DNA of 64,000 bases, from assembly GCA_947174995.1 (NCBI GenBank), contig CAMWLC010000002.1, positions 1 to 64,000 of the forward strand. Direction: 5' to 3'. The notes under the pieces were generated by a model. It worked only from the letters and a program-made list of their open reading frames with translations. It made no database searches and was not told the DNA's origin. The stretch is from an uncultured Porphyromonadaceae bacterium (lineage in GTDB: Bacteria; Bacteroidota; Bacteroidia; Bacteroidales; Muribaculaceae). Shown here piece by piece: positions 8,010-16,648 of this stretch. The translations under genes and the position numbers were made by a program. Within the stretch, counting starts at the first letter, position 1; every line of letters starts with the position of its first letter.

Positions 8010-9629
8010 ATGAATATAAAGGAAATAGCCGCCCTCCGTAAGGCCGGACGGCTTAAGGAAGCCTTCGCGGCGGCTAAAAAGGAGTTCTCAGAAAATGCAA
8101 ATGCCTACACTGCCGGTGCCCTTTTTTGGTGTCTTAACGATATGTATAAAACACAGGATTCCAATAAGGCCGATAAGGCTGTGAAACTGATGAAGTCCCT
8201 CTACAACTCTTACTGTCAGGGCGATGAATTCATGCAGAAAGCCCTTTCATACGCCACACGCATCATAATTCCCCATTACCGCGAGGTGAAGGATGCCGTG
8301 GATCGGGCCAAGACCGGAGAAAATGCCGTCGGATTGTGGCAAACCGTTTCTGCCATATATGACCGGAATGAACTGGACGAGCAGCTTTATCAGGATTTCG
8401 GCTGGCTGATTTATTACACGTTACGCCAGACCTCACAAAACGATACGAGACTCCGCAAGACACTGCTTCATCAATATCTGAAGCTGGAATTGCCACGTCC
8501 CTCAATACTCCATTCGCTCATACTTGCAGAAGGTGTCAGACTGGAACAGACGACTCCGCTTCAGTTCCGCATCAGGGACTTCATCAGGCTTTGGGGTCTG
8601 GATAATCTGCGGACGGAAGATTGGGAACAGTTTCGGACAAACGAAGGCCATCTTATTCCCTCTCTGGTGGAGAAGCTCATAGGAGTCTATGCCAAGGAGC
8701 TGAAGACCGACGGTGTCGAGGCTCCCGAAGAATTCAGCCGCCTCGTGGACCGTGCGCTTGAAAAATATCCTTCAAGTCAGAACATGCCCTATTTCAAAGC
8801 CACTGTTTTGATTTCACAAGGCAAAAAGGAGGAGGCACTCGAATATTACAGGAGTCTTATCATGAAGTTCCCCTCGAAATACTATCTTTGGAGTCAGGCA
8901 GCCGAGCTTACGGATGATATCGACATCAAGACAGGACTCCTGAGCAAGGCTCTGTTATGTGGTGAGGATGAAATCTTTCTCGGAAGGGTCAGACTGCGTA
9001 TGGCCGCACTGCTGATCACAAAAGGATTACCTGCAAACGCAAAAAGGGAACTTGAAATTTACAAGGGTACATACATAGCGAAGGGGTGGGGGCTTAAACA
9101 GGAATACTGGAATGTCTACAACACCATACCGTCCGTTGAGGCTGTGGAAGATAACCGCGACATATACTCGGAATATTCAAAAACAGCCGATGAGTTCATT
9201 TACCGCACTCTCCCCGACATCACTGTGGTAAAGGTGTCGGAAAGGCAGATTGACGACCGAAGCCGTCCGGGGAAAAAGATAACTTACTGGAACCTCTGCT
9301 CCGAAAATGAGAATTTTTCCCTGAAAAAACCGGGTAAGTTCGGGCTGAAAGGGCGTACTCCGGATGGAGCGTTGTTCAGCATAAAGGTGAAGAATAGACG
9401 GATAGTATGGATAAAGCGCCAAAACCCGGAGGGAGAGAACTGGCTTAAGAAAGTGACCGGAGAGGTATGTAGCCGCATGGATCGTAAAGGCAACCGGTTT
9501 GCGATAGTCACCGGTGTCTATGTCGGGTCTCAGCTTCTGCGTCATGTATCCGATGGCCAGATCATCAGCGTGCTGGCCCGGCGTCAGAAAGATGGTCGCT
9601 GGTCGGCCATAACCCTTCTGAAATCCTGA
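8010..9629 (+). CDS. TPR-like repeat protein with C-terminal OB fold
   Basis: A 539-aa protein that appears to combine helical repeats with a nucleic-acid-binding end. Tetratricopeptide-like segments appear at the N-terminus (ALRKAGRLKEAFAAAKKEF) and mid-protein (YFKATVLISQGKKEEALEYY). The last 120 residues contain a beta-rich domain and then a cold-shock/S1-like OB segment (VTGEVCSRMD ... VSDGQIISVLARR) closing at the C-terminus. ATG at 8010 lies 7 nt after the helicase stop. An alternative ATG at 7977 would overlap the helicase gene by 26 nt and add 11 residues; I cannot exclude it. It likely acts as a scaffold linking the helicase to RNA or single-stranded DNA (inference). Confidence 0.8.
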   Translation: MNIKEIAALRKAGRLKEAFAAAKKEFSENANAYTAGALFWCLNDMYKTQDSNKADKAVKLMKSLYNSYCQGDEFMQKALSYATRIIIPHYREVKDAVDRAKTGENAVGLWQTVSAIYDRNELDEQLYQDFGWLIYYTLRQTSQNDTRLRKTLLHQYLKLELPRPSILHSLILAEGVRLEQTTPLQFRIRDFIRLWGLDNLRTEDWEQFRTNEGHLIPSLVEKLIGVYAKELKTDGVEAPEEFSRLVDRALEKYPSSQNMPYFKATVLISQGKKEEALEYYRSLIMKFPSKYYLWSQAAELTDDIDIKTGLLSKALLCGEDEIFLGRVRLRMAALLITKGLPANAKRELEIYKGTYIAKGWGLKQEYWNVYNTIPSVEAVEDNRDIYSEYSKTADEFIYRTLPDITVVKVSERQIDDRSRPGKKITYWNLCSENENFSLKKPGKFGLKGRTPDGALFSIKVKNRRIVWIKRQNPEGENWLKKVTGEVCSRMDRKGNRFAIVTGVYVGSQLLRHVSDGQIISVLARRQKDGRWSAITLLKS

Positions 9630-9639
9630 TCTGAAGCCT

Positions 9640-10722
9640 ATGCCCGCCAATAAGAATGCGATGACGCGATACGCACTTATAGACCGGATGCTCGCGTCAA
9701 GAAACCGGTCATACTCAATTCAGGACATAACCGATGCTTTGGCCACCAAATTGCCGGAGTTCGGTCAAAACGCCGTGTCAAAGAGATGTGTGGAGAAAGA
9801 TATAAACTATCTTCAATACGACAGTCCGTTTGATGTCGAGATAGAGGAGTATTGGATTGATGCCGCCGACAGGAACGACCGTCCTTACCGCAAACGGTGC
9901 ATCCGCTATTCCGACCCCACATTCTCTATCTTCAATCCGAAGCTGACTGAGGATGAGAAGAATGTTCTCGCCACTTCCCTTGAGACCCTCGGCAGTTTCG
10001 AGGGTCTTGAGAACTTTGAATGGCTGAGCGATCTCAAGGAGAGACTTGATATAGAGGATCATGCACCCGTTATTTCCTTCTCCAAAAATCTCCTTGCAAA
10101 TTCCACACTTATCGCCCGTCTATTCACCGCCATAAGGATGAAGAAGGCCATAACACTCCTTTACCACACCTTTGATAGGGAGGAGAAACGAAACACGGAA
10201 GTAATCCCCCGGCTGCTCAAGGAATACAACAACCGCTGGTATCTGATAGCCTCCGCCTGCAACAGCGGCAGACTTCTCACCTTCGCGCTTGACCGCATAG
10301 ACGATTTCAGCGAGAATCAGGTAAGACCCTATATACCCATGGCCGAAAATCCTGAGGAACGCTTTGAAGAAATCATCGGTGTCACCTTCAACGAGAATGT
10401 GCCGCTTGAGGAGATCGTTTTCTGGATATCCGACAAATCCCGAAAATATATAATCACCAAACCTATCCACGGTTCCCAGACAGCAATCCGTTCTGAAAGG
10501 GCTCAGAATCTGCGTGCGGAATACCCAATGCTGCAGGGCGGCGCATTCTTCAGACTGAAATGCCGTGAAAACTATGAGCTGATACGCGAACTCACATCAT
10601 TCGGACCGGAACTGGTTGTCCTATCCCCCCGGCATATAACCGAGAGGATAAGGACTCGGATGGAGGAAATGCAGATACGCTATCAGTCTTTGCCGGCGGC
10701 GGGGGTGGGTTCCCAGAGGTAG
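9640..10722 (+). CDS. WYL-domain transcriptional regulator
   Basis: A 360-aa regulator of the YafY/WYL type. The N-terminal 70 residues form a winged-helix module (RYALIDRMLASRNRSYSIQDITDAL). A WYL domain follows around 160-240 (KAITLLYHTF, NNRWYLIASA with the W-Y pair, LLTFALDRIDDF), then a WCX-like C-terminal domain (IVFWISDKSRKYII). Such proteins sense nucleotide-type ligands and often control defence genes. As the last gene of the operon it may bind the palindrome at 317-337. Its final 13 or so codons run antisense into the 3' end of the U32 peptidase gene, so the natural C-terminus may have been altered when the island was joined here. Confidence 0.9.
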   Translation: MPANKNAMTRYALIDRMLASRNRSYSIQDITDALATKLPEFGQNAVSKRCVEKDINYLQYDSPFDVEIEEYWIDAADRNDRPYRKRCIRYSDPTFSIFNPKLTEDEKNVLATSLETLGSFEGLENFEWLSDLKERLDIEDHAPVISFSKNLLANSTLIARLFTAIRMKKAITLLYHTFDREEKRNTEVIPRLLKEYNNRWYLIASACNSGRLLTFALDRIDDFSENQVRPYIPMAENPEERFEEIIGVTFNENVPLEEIVFWISDKSRKYIITKPIHGSQTAIRSERAQNLRAEYPMLQGGAFFRLKCRENYELIRELTSFGPELVVLSPRHITERIRTRMEEMQIRYQSLPAAGVGSQR

Positions 10723-11939
10723 AGGCGGTCGGAGAGGCGGACTTTGGCGGGGACGGCTACGGAGAAGACCTGGCCTTTGGTGACTTTCCGCACCGGGCCG
10801 CTGTCAAGGTGCAGTTCGTCTGCGGTGAACATCAGAGCCCCGGTAGTGGGGCCGATCACGATCAGTTCGTCGCCTACGTTGATCTCCCCCGCTTCGAGCT
10901 TAAACTCAGCAACGCCGAGTTTTGAGAAATAGCGCGTGGCTTTGGCTGCGTATTTCTTCACACGCGTGGCCGAGGAGCCGTATTTGCCGCTCCATTCGCC
11001 CAGACGCTGCCCCATATAGTAGCCGTCCCAGAAGCCGCGGTTGAAGACTTTGGCCAGTTCCTTGTCCCAGGTTTTCACTTTCTCTTCGCCGTAAGTGCCG
11101 TCGCATATCGCCTCCAGGGCCTCGGAATAGCAGCGCACGGTCTCGGCCACATATTCGGGTCCGCGGGCGCGTCCTTCGATTTTGAAGACGCGCACACCGG
11201 CCTCCACCATGCGGTCGAGAAAATGGATGGTTTTGAGGTCTTTGGGCGACATTATGTACTGGTTGTCCACTGCCAATTCGTCGCCTGTCTCGCGGTCGGT
11301 GACGATATAGGAGCGGCGGCATATCTGATTGCAGGCGCCGCGGTTGGCACTGGAGTTCATCTGATGCAGGCTGAGGTAGCATTTGCCGCTGACGGCCATG
11401 CAGAGGGCGCCGTGGCAGAACATCTCCAAGCGCACTCTTTCCCCGAGGGGGCCCCGTATGTCTTTTTCCTCGATTGCGCGGTGTATCTCGGCCACCTGGT
11501 CCATGTTTAGCTCGCGGGCGAGCACCATCACGTCGGCCCATTGCGCGTAGAAGCGCACGGCCTCGGCGTTGGTGATGTTGACCTGCGTGGATATGTGCAC
11601 CTCCTGCCCGATGGAGCGGGCGTAGAGGATCGCCGAGATGTCGGAGGCTATGATGGCGGAGATGCCGGACTCGTGGGCGCGGTCGATGATTTTCCGCATC
11701 AGCTCCATATCGGAATCGTAGATGACGGTATTGACCGTAAGATAGGTCTTGACTCCGCGGGCATCGCATATACGGGCTATTTCGGCCATATCGTCAGCCG
11801 TGAAGTTGGCGCTTGAGCGGGAGCGCATGTTGAGGCCCTCGATTCCGAAATACACGGCATCGGCGCCGGCGTCCAGGGCCGCCGCCAGTGATTCTCGGCT
11901 CCCCACGGGAGCCATTATCTCAAAGTCTTTTCTGGTCAT
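10683..11939 (-). CDS. U32 family peptidase
   Basis: A 418-aa protein with the U32 signature EMFCHGALCMAVSGKCYLS at 172-190. The N-terminus (APVGSRESLAAALDAGADAVYFG) is a TIM-barrel-like start typical of the family. It carries the cysteines associated with iron-sulfur chemistry in RlhA/TrhP-type members, which hydroxylate ribosomal or transfer RNA. The actual substrate here is unknown, and proteolysis is doubtful for this branch. It is the last gene of a minus-strand run after ubiE (34-nt gap). Its last residues are PTPAAGKD, and its stop codon lies at the boundary where base composition drops into the retron island; the two genes converge and overlap by 40 nt with no terminator between. Confidence 0.93.
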   Translation of the reverse strand: MTRKDFEIMAPVGSRESLAAALDAGADAVYFGIEGLNMRSRSSANFTADDMAEIARICDARGVKTYLTVNTVIYDSDMELMRKIIDRAHESGISAIIASDISAILYARSIGQEVHISTQVNITNAEAVRFYAQWADVMVLARELNMDQVAEIHRAIEEKDIRGPLGERVRLEMFCHGALCMAVSGKCYLSLHQMNSSANRGACNQICRRSYIVTDRETGDELAVDNQYIMSPKDLKTIHFLDRMVEAGVRVFKIEGRARGPEYVAETVRCYSEALEAICDGTYGEEKVKTWDKELAKVFNRGFWDGYYMGQRLGEWSGKYGSSATRVKKYAAKATRYFSKLGVAEFKLEAGEINVGDELIVIGPTTGALMFTADELHLDSGPVRKVTKGQVFSVAVPAKVRLSDRLYLWEPTPAAGKD

Positions 11940-11973
11940 TGTTTCAGATTGTCTCCCTCGGGAAAAATGTCGG

Positions 11974-12774
11974 TCATCGCGGCTTGCGGCCGATGTAGAT
12001 GCACACCGCCCCCAAGGTCATGGTGGTGTAGGTACAGTCCGTGAGTCCGGCGCGTGTCATTAGGGCGGTGAGGGCCTCGCGCTGCGGGGCGGCCGCTATG
12101 CTCTCGGGCAGATAGGAATATGCGCGTGAGTCGCCTGACACCATTCTTCCGACGGCTGGCACGAAGAGGCGCGTGTAGAGGGTGTATCCGGCAAGGAGCA
12201 GAGGATTGCGCGGGCGCGACAGCTCGATTATGCAGACCGTGCCTCCCGGACGCACCACGCGTGTCATCTCCCGCAGGCCGGCTTCGAGATGCTCGAAATT
12301 GCGCACTCCGTAGGCCACGGTCAGCAGGTCGAACGTGTCGTCGGCCATCGGCAGGGCGAGGCAATCGGCCTGCATGAAGGTTATTTTACCGATTGCGGAG
12401 TCGTCCATGCGGGCGAGTTTGCGACGTCCCACCTCGAGCATCCCCTCCGAGAGGTCGATGCCGGTGATGCGGGCTTCGGGCCAAAGCTCGTGTATACGGA
12501 AAGCCACGTCTCCCGTGCCTGTGGCCACGTCCAGTATCCTCGCCGGGGAGCCGTGGCGGGGAGAATGGCGCAACGATGCGGCGGCCATCTCCAGGGCGCG
12601 GTCGCGCCACCGGCGGTGTCTGCCGAAGCTCATGGCCGAGTTCATGAAATCGTAGGCCGGGGCGATAGAGTCAAACATCTGCTCCACCTGCTCCCCCTTG
12701 GCGCGGGCCTCGTCGTAGGGGTTGATTCTTTCGGCCCCTGTCTTGGAGGGGGCGCTCTCCTGCTCTTCGCTCAT
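11974..12774 (-). CDS. ubiE: Demethylmenaquinone methyltransferase
   Basis: A 266-aa class I SAM methyltransferase that makes the final C-methylation of menaquinone (also called menG in menaquinone-only organisms). YDFMNSAMSFGRHRRWRD (41-58) and the SAM-binding ILDVATGTGDVAF (80-92) are diagnostic, followed by GIDLSEGML and PGGTVCIIELSRP. The first 25 residues are a variable, glutamate-rich extension. It lies between the GNAT-like gene and the U32 gene on the minus strand; the spacer to the upstream gene carries a strong hairpin, so its expression may not depend wholly on readthrough. Confidence 0.95.
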   Translation of the reverse strand: MSEEQESAPSKTGAERINPYDEARAKGEQVEQMFDSIAPAYDFMNSAMSFGRHRRWRDRALEMAAASLRHSPRHGSPARILDVATGTGDVAFRIHELWPEARITGIDLSEGMLEVGRRKLARMDDSAIGKITFMQADCLALPMADDTFDLLTVAYGVRNFEHLEAGLREMTRVVRPGGTVCIIELSRPRNPLLLAGYTLYTRLFVPAVGRMVSGDSRAYSYLPESIAAAPQREALTALMTRAGLTDCTYTTMTLGAVCIYIGRKPR

Positions 12775-12777
12775 CTT

Positions 12778-12829
12778 AGAGTGTGTTTACTTTTAAACCA
12801 AATTAAACATTTAAAAATAAACACACTCT
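12778..12829 (-). terminator. AT-rich hairpin between GNAT-like gene and ubiE
   Basis: Positions 12778-12797 pair with 12810-12829 over 20 bp with one mismatch, around a 12-nt AT loop. The hairpin begins at the GNAT-like stop codon and ends 4 nt before the ubiE ATG. It could attenuate readthrough or hide the ubiE leader. Confidence 0.5.
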
Positions 12830-13956
12830 TAGAGATTCTTGGCATAACTGCGGCGGCGGCGGTGCTGCCGATGCTGGAAATACTCCCACTGTCCCTGCAC
12901 CTTTCCGTTGGTCTCCAGTTCGGGATTCGATTCGGCAAACTTATAGCCGTATTTGAGATACTGCGGGATGAGGTCCTGGAAGAGCAGTGCGTTCACGCCC
13001 TTGCTCTGATAGTCGGGGCGCACGGCCACGAGCAGCAGGTCCACGCGGTCATTCTTCCCCTTGAGCCCCTTGAGGAGGTGCCACCACCCCGTGGGGAACA
13101 TCTTTCCCTTCGATTTCTGGAGCGCGCGGCTCATCGAGGGCATGGAGATGCCCACGGCCACCAGCTCGTCGTCCTTGTCCACCACCAGCGACACCAGGTC
13201 GAGATTCAGCAGATTCAGATACACATCGATGTAATGCTCTATCTGGCGGTCAGTGAGGGGGGAATACTCGTAAAGGGCATCGTAGGCATTGTTGATCAGC
13301 TCGAAGAGCTTGCGTCCGTATTTCTCCTTGATTTCCTTGCGGCTGGAGAATTTAAGCACGCGCAGATTGAATTTCTTCTTTACGATGTCGGCGATGCGGT
13401 TGAACTTCTCCGGAATCCCTTCCGGTACGGTCATCACGAACTCCACCCAGTCGGCCTCCTTGGCATATCCCAGGCGGGTGATATGGTCGTTGTAATAGGG
13501 ATAGTTGTAGATGGTGGCCATGGTGGAGAGTTCATCGAAGCCCTCCACGAGCATCCCCTCGTGGTCGAGATCGGTGAACCCCAGGGGGCCGATCATGCGC
13601 GTCATCCCCTTGGAGCGTCCCCAGTCCTCGACGGCCTTCATGAGGGCCGCGCTGACCTCGGGGTCGTCAATGAAATCGATGAATCCGAAGCGGGCGTCCC
13701 TCTTGCCGGTGCGCGTATTGACCTGATTGTTGATGATTCCGGCCACGCGTCCCGCCGGTTTGCCGTCGCGGTAAGCCATGAAGCACTGCGCCTCGCAGAA
13801 GTCGAACGCGGGATTGCTTTTGGGGTCGAGTGTGTCCACATCGTCCTTCACCAGGGGGGGGACATAGCAGTCATTGCCCTTGTAGAGGTCGATTTGAAAC
13901 TGCGTGAACTTCTTTAGTTCGGAACGCTTCGGGGGGATGGCTTTTACTTCTATCAT
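12829..13956 (-). CDS. GNAT-like acetyltransferase-fold protein
   Basis: A 375-aa cytoplasmic protein of a conserved bacterial family annotated as N-acetyltransferase-like. Visible pieces are YVPPLVKDDVDTLDPKSNP (31-49), GRVAGIINN, GFIDFIDDPEVSAALMKAVEDW, GPLGFTDLDHEGMLVEGFD, and a late LLLVAVRPDYQSKGVNALLF, which resembles the acetyl-CoA loop of GNAT enzymes. The acceptor is unknown. The C-terminus is basic (QHRQHRRRRSYAKNL). It follows the pseudokinase gene by 16 nt, so the two are probably co-transcribed. Confidence 0.75.
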   Translation of the reverse strand: MIEVKAIPPKRSELKKFTQFQIDLYKGNDCYVPPLVKDDVDTLDPKSNPAFDFCEAQCFMAYRDGKPAGRVAGIINNQVNTRTGKRDARFGFIDFIDDPEVSAALMKAVEDWGRSKGMTRMIGPLGFTDLDHEGMLVEGFDELSTMATIYNYPYYNDHITRLGYAKEADWVEFVMTVPEGIPEKFNRIADIVKKKFNLRVLKFSSRKEIKEKYGRKLFELINNAYDALYEYSPLTDRQIEHYIDVYLNLLNLDLVSLVVDKDDELVAVGISMPSMSRALQKSKGKMFPTGWWHLLKGLKGKNDRVDLLLVAVRPDYQSKGVNALLFQDLIPQYLKYGYKFAESNPELETNGKVQGQWEYFQHRQHRRRRSYAKNL

Positions 13957-13972
13957 CTCTGTGGGTGTGTAA

Positions 13973-14737
13973 TCAATGGAGCTGGAGCAGGAGGATGAGC
14001 ACGAGCATGAGGCAGATGAAGATGGTGAGGTAGATCATCAGGCGGTTGGCCGAGCGATGCTGCAGGGCGAGCTGCAGGTCTGTCACGCTGTGGTAGGGGC
14101 CCTCCGGGTCCGAGGCCTTGCGAGCCACGGCGCGAAGACGGGGCAGACGCTCGGGGAGATTGTCGAGCACCTCGTTGACCACCTTGCCGTAGCTCATGAT
14201 GTCGGAGCGGGTGTCCTGGGCACTGAGCGAGGCCGTCTGGTCGTAGCCGACATTGATTAGCTTGAGATTCTCGTTATATTCCGTGAAGATGATGTTGTCA
14301 GGCGTGATGGGATGGTGCACGATATGGTTTTCCTGAATATACTCCATGGCAGCGGGGAGCTGCGACTCCAGGCGGTGGATGATGCGCGGAGTGAGGCGCT
14401 TCTCGTCAATGAGACGGCGCAGGGAGTAGCCGTAGACGTCGTCGGTGATGATGGAGAGCCCCACGCCGGGCACCTCGTCGATGTCGTTGACCATCACGAT
14501 GTTGGGGTGCGAGAGATTGTAGCGCGTGTCAAACTCACGTTCCAGCATCTGGCGGTAGCGCGGATTGTCGGCATACTCCTTCTTCAGCGACTTGAGCATC
14601 ACCCACTTGCCATGCTTGCGCACGGTGTAGATGTCATAATACTCCTCCTCCCATTCGGGCAGGAGGGTGAGGTCGCTCCACTTCCCGGTGGGATCGTTGA
14701 TGGGGATTTTCTTTTCTTCCTTGCTGATGTAGCTCAT
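13973..14737 (-). CDS. Tail-anchored protein pseudokinase
   Basis: A 254-aa Hanks-type kinase homologue. The lysine of the VAIK motif (K49 in WVMLKSL) and the helix-C glutamate (E67) are present. However, the catalytic loop HRDxxxxN reads HHPITPDN (141-148), so the catalytic Asp is Pro, and DFG reads NVG (162-164). Both essential aspartates are lost, so phosphoryl transfer is unlikely. A single hydrophobic segment (234-252) at the very C-terminus would anchor it in the membrane with the kinase fold in the cytoplasm. It lies 14 nt after serS and 16 nt before the GNAT-like gene. A ligand-sensing or scaffolding role is an inference. Confidence 0.85.
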   Translation of the reverse strand: MSYISKEEKKIPINDPTGKWSDLTLLPEWEEEYYDIYTVRKHGKWVMLKSLKKEYADNPRYRQMLEREFDTRYNLSHPNIVMVNDIDEVPGVGLSIITDDVYGYSLRRLIDEKRLTPRIIHRLESQLPAAMEYIQENHIVHHPITPDNIIFTEYNENLKLINVGYDQTASLSAQDTRSDIMSYGKVVNEVLDNLPERLPRLRAVARKASDPEGPYHSVTDLQLALQHRSANRLMIYLTIFICLMLVLILLLQLH

Positions 14738-14751
14738 GGTAAAGGGAGAGA

Positions 14752-16023
14752 TTAGTTGATTATGTCAAACCCGGTGTAGCGGCGCAGACACTCCGGCACC
14801 ACAATGCCCTCCGGGGTCTGGTTGTTTTCCAGCAGGGCGGCCACGATGCGCGGCAGGGCCAGGGCGGAGCCGTTGAGGGTGTGGCAGAGCTGTATTTTCT
14901 TGTCGGCGCCGCGATACCGGCATTTCAGGCGGTTGGCCTGGTATGCCTCGAAATTGCTGACGGAGCTCACCTCGAGCCATCTTTTCTGGGCCGCGCTCCA
15001 CACCTCGAAGTCGAAAGTGATGGCCGATGTGAACGACATGTCGCCGCCACACAGACGCAGTATGTGCCATGGGAGGCCGAGTTTCTCGAGCAAACCCTGC
15101 ACATGGTCTTTCATCTCCTCGAGGGCGGCGTAGGAGTTTTCGGGCTTCTCTATGCGCACGATCTCCACCTTGTCAAACTGGTGCAGGCGGTTGAGTCCGC
15201 GCACGTCCTTGCCGTAGCTTCCGGCCTCGCGGCGCCAGCAGGGAGAGTAGGCGCAGTTCTTGCGGGGGAGCTGGTTTTCGGGGATGATGACATCGCGGTA
15301 TATATTGGTCACCGGCACCTCGGCTGTCGGGATGAGGTAGAGGTCATCGAGTGTGACATGATACATCTGTCCCTCCTTGTCCGGGAGCTGTCCCGTGCCG
15401 TAGCCGGAGGCCGCGTTCACCACGAAGGGGGGCTCCACCTCCACATATCCCGCCTTGGAGGCCTCGTCGAGGAAAAACTGTATGAGCGCCCGCTGCAGTC
15501 GCGCCCCTTTTCCGATATAGAAGGGGAATCCCGCTCCGGTCACCTTCACGCCCAGCTCGAAATCTATGAGGTTGTATTTCTTCGCCAGGTCCCAATGCGG
15601 AAGCGCGTCCTCCGGGAGGTCGGGCATGGGTCCACCCTCCTTCTCCACCACATTCTCGGCAGCCGTTAGTCCCTCGGGCACATCGGCGCAGGGGAGGTTG
15701 GGCACGGTCAGGAGCAGCTCCGTCTGCTTGCGCTCGCAATCGGCAAGGCGGTCCTGGAGGCCTGCGGTGTCACCCTTGATGCGGGCAACCTCGGCCTTCA
15801 CCTCCTCGGCCTCCTCCTTCTTGCCCTGCTTCATGAGAGCCCCGATGGAAGCGGCGAGTTTCTTGAGGCGGCTGGCGTCGGCCTCCGTGCGCTGCTGGAG
15901 TTTGCGGCGCTCGGCGTCTATTTCGAGTATTTCGGAAATTATGGCCCGGCCGTCAAAGCCCTTGACGGCGAGGCGCCGGATGACGAATTCGGGATCGTTC
16001 TTTATGGTCTGGAGTGTCAGCAT
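14752..16023 (-). CDS. serS: Seryl-tRNA synthetase
   Basis: A 423-aa class II synthetase of the usual length. The N-terminal 110 residues form the long tRNA-binding coiled coil (rich in E, K, L, R). The catalytic domain shows GTGQLPDKEGQMYHV, TAEVPVTN, the motif 2 region SPCWRREAGSYGKDVRGLNR with HQFDKVE, and the motif 3 end NGSALALPRIVAALLENNQ. Start is ATG at 16021-16023. It is followed at 14 nt by the pseudokinase gene and preceded by the YqeY-like gene with a 69-nt spacer. Confidence 0.97.
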   Translation of the reverse strand: MLTLQTIKNDPEFVIRRLAVKGFDGRAIISEILEIDAERRKLQQRTEADASRLKKLAASIGALMKQGKKEEAEEVKAEVARIKGDTAGLQDRLADCERKQTELLLTVPNLPCADVPEGLTAAENVVEKEGGPMPDLPEDALPHWDLAKKYNLIDFELGVKVTGAGFPFYIGKGARLQRALIQFFLDEASKAGYVEVEPPFVVNAASGYGTGQLPDKEGQMYHVTLDDLYLIPTAEVPVTNIYRDVIIPENQLPRKNCAYSPCWRREAGSYGKDVRGLNRLHQFDKVEIVRIEKPENSYAALEEMKDHVQGLLEKLGLPWHILRLCGGDMSFTSAITFDFEVWSAAQKRWLEVSSVSNFEAYQANRLKCRYRGADKKIQLCHTLNGSALALPRIVAALLENNQTPEGIVVPECLRRYTGFDIIN

Positions 16024-16092
16024 GACGTATGTGTGGATATGTGTGTGGAGGATGGAAATTTAAGGTTGGGTGTGTATGCGGGGGAGTGGGAA

Positions 16093-16545
16093 TCAGCGGT
16101 TGAGCAGACGCTTCACGGCCTCCGAGATGGCGCGACCCTCGGCGCGTCCGGCAAGGCGTTTCGAGGCCACGCCCATCACCTTGCCCATGTCGCGCGGCCC
16201 GGAGGCTCCGACCTCCGTCATGATGGTCTTGAGTTCGGCCTCAAGCTCCTCGGTGCTCAGCTGCCGGGGGAGGTATTCCTCGATTACGGCAGCCTCGGCC
16301 AGCTCGTTGGCCGCGAGTTCATCGCGGTTGTTGTCCCTATAGATTTGGGCGCTGTCCTTGCGTTGCTTCACCATCTTGACGAGAATCTTCATGGCGGCAT
16401 CGTCTGAAAGCTCGCCATTGGCTCCCGGAGCCGTCTTGGCCTCCAGAAATTCCTTCTTTACTCCGCGAAGGGCTTCGAGACGCACCTTGTCGCGTGCCTT
16501 CATAGCCGTCTGTATATCGCGGCTTATAGTGTCGAAAAGACTCAT
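16093..16545 (-). CDS. GatB/YqeY domain protein
   Basis: A 150-aa protein of the YqeY family, which resembles the tRNA-binding tail of the GatB amidotransferase subunit. SLFDTISRDIQTAMKARDKV opens it, followed by LRGVKKEFLEAKT, AIEEYLPRQLSTEELEAE and GASGPRDMGKVMG, all typical. The molecular role of stand-alone YqeY is not established, though a link to tRNA handling is suspected. A well-formed promoter lies 29 nt upstream. Confidence 0.92.
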   Translation of the reverse strand: MSLFDTISRDIQTAMKARDKVRLEALRGVKKEFLEAKTAPGANGELSDDAAMKILVKMVKQRKDSAQIYRDNNRDELAANELAEAAVIEEYLPRQLSTEELEAELKTIMTEVGASGPRDMGKVMGVASKRLAGRAEGRAISEAVKRLLNR

Positions 16546-16573
16546 TATCTTGTGTGTGTTATATGTCGAAATG

Positions 16574-16604
16574 CAAAAATAACTTAAAATTACGGTTTCT
16601 CCAA
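16574..16604 (-). promoter_or_regulatory. Promoter of YqeY-like gene
   Basis: On the minus strand TATTTTTG (-7 element, 16581-16574) follows TTG (-33, 16604-16602) at 20-nt spacing. The predicted start near 16567 gives a leader of about 22 nt. Confidence 0.65.
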
Positions 16605-16648
16605 CTTTTCATCCCAAAAATTCGGCACAATCTTCGGCTTCCCCCGGC

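Noticed and set aside
1..10722. Integrase, transposase or attachment site bounding the island
   Set aside because: None seen inside the window; the left boundary may lie outside it.
12289..13917. A 542-codon open frame on the plus strand over ubiE and the GNAT-like gene
   Set aside because: It is antisense to two genes with clear family motifs, and its translation is a low-complexity V/H/G/L string typical of antisense frames in GC-rich DNA.
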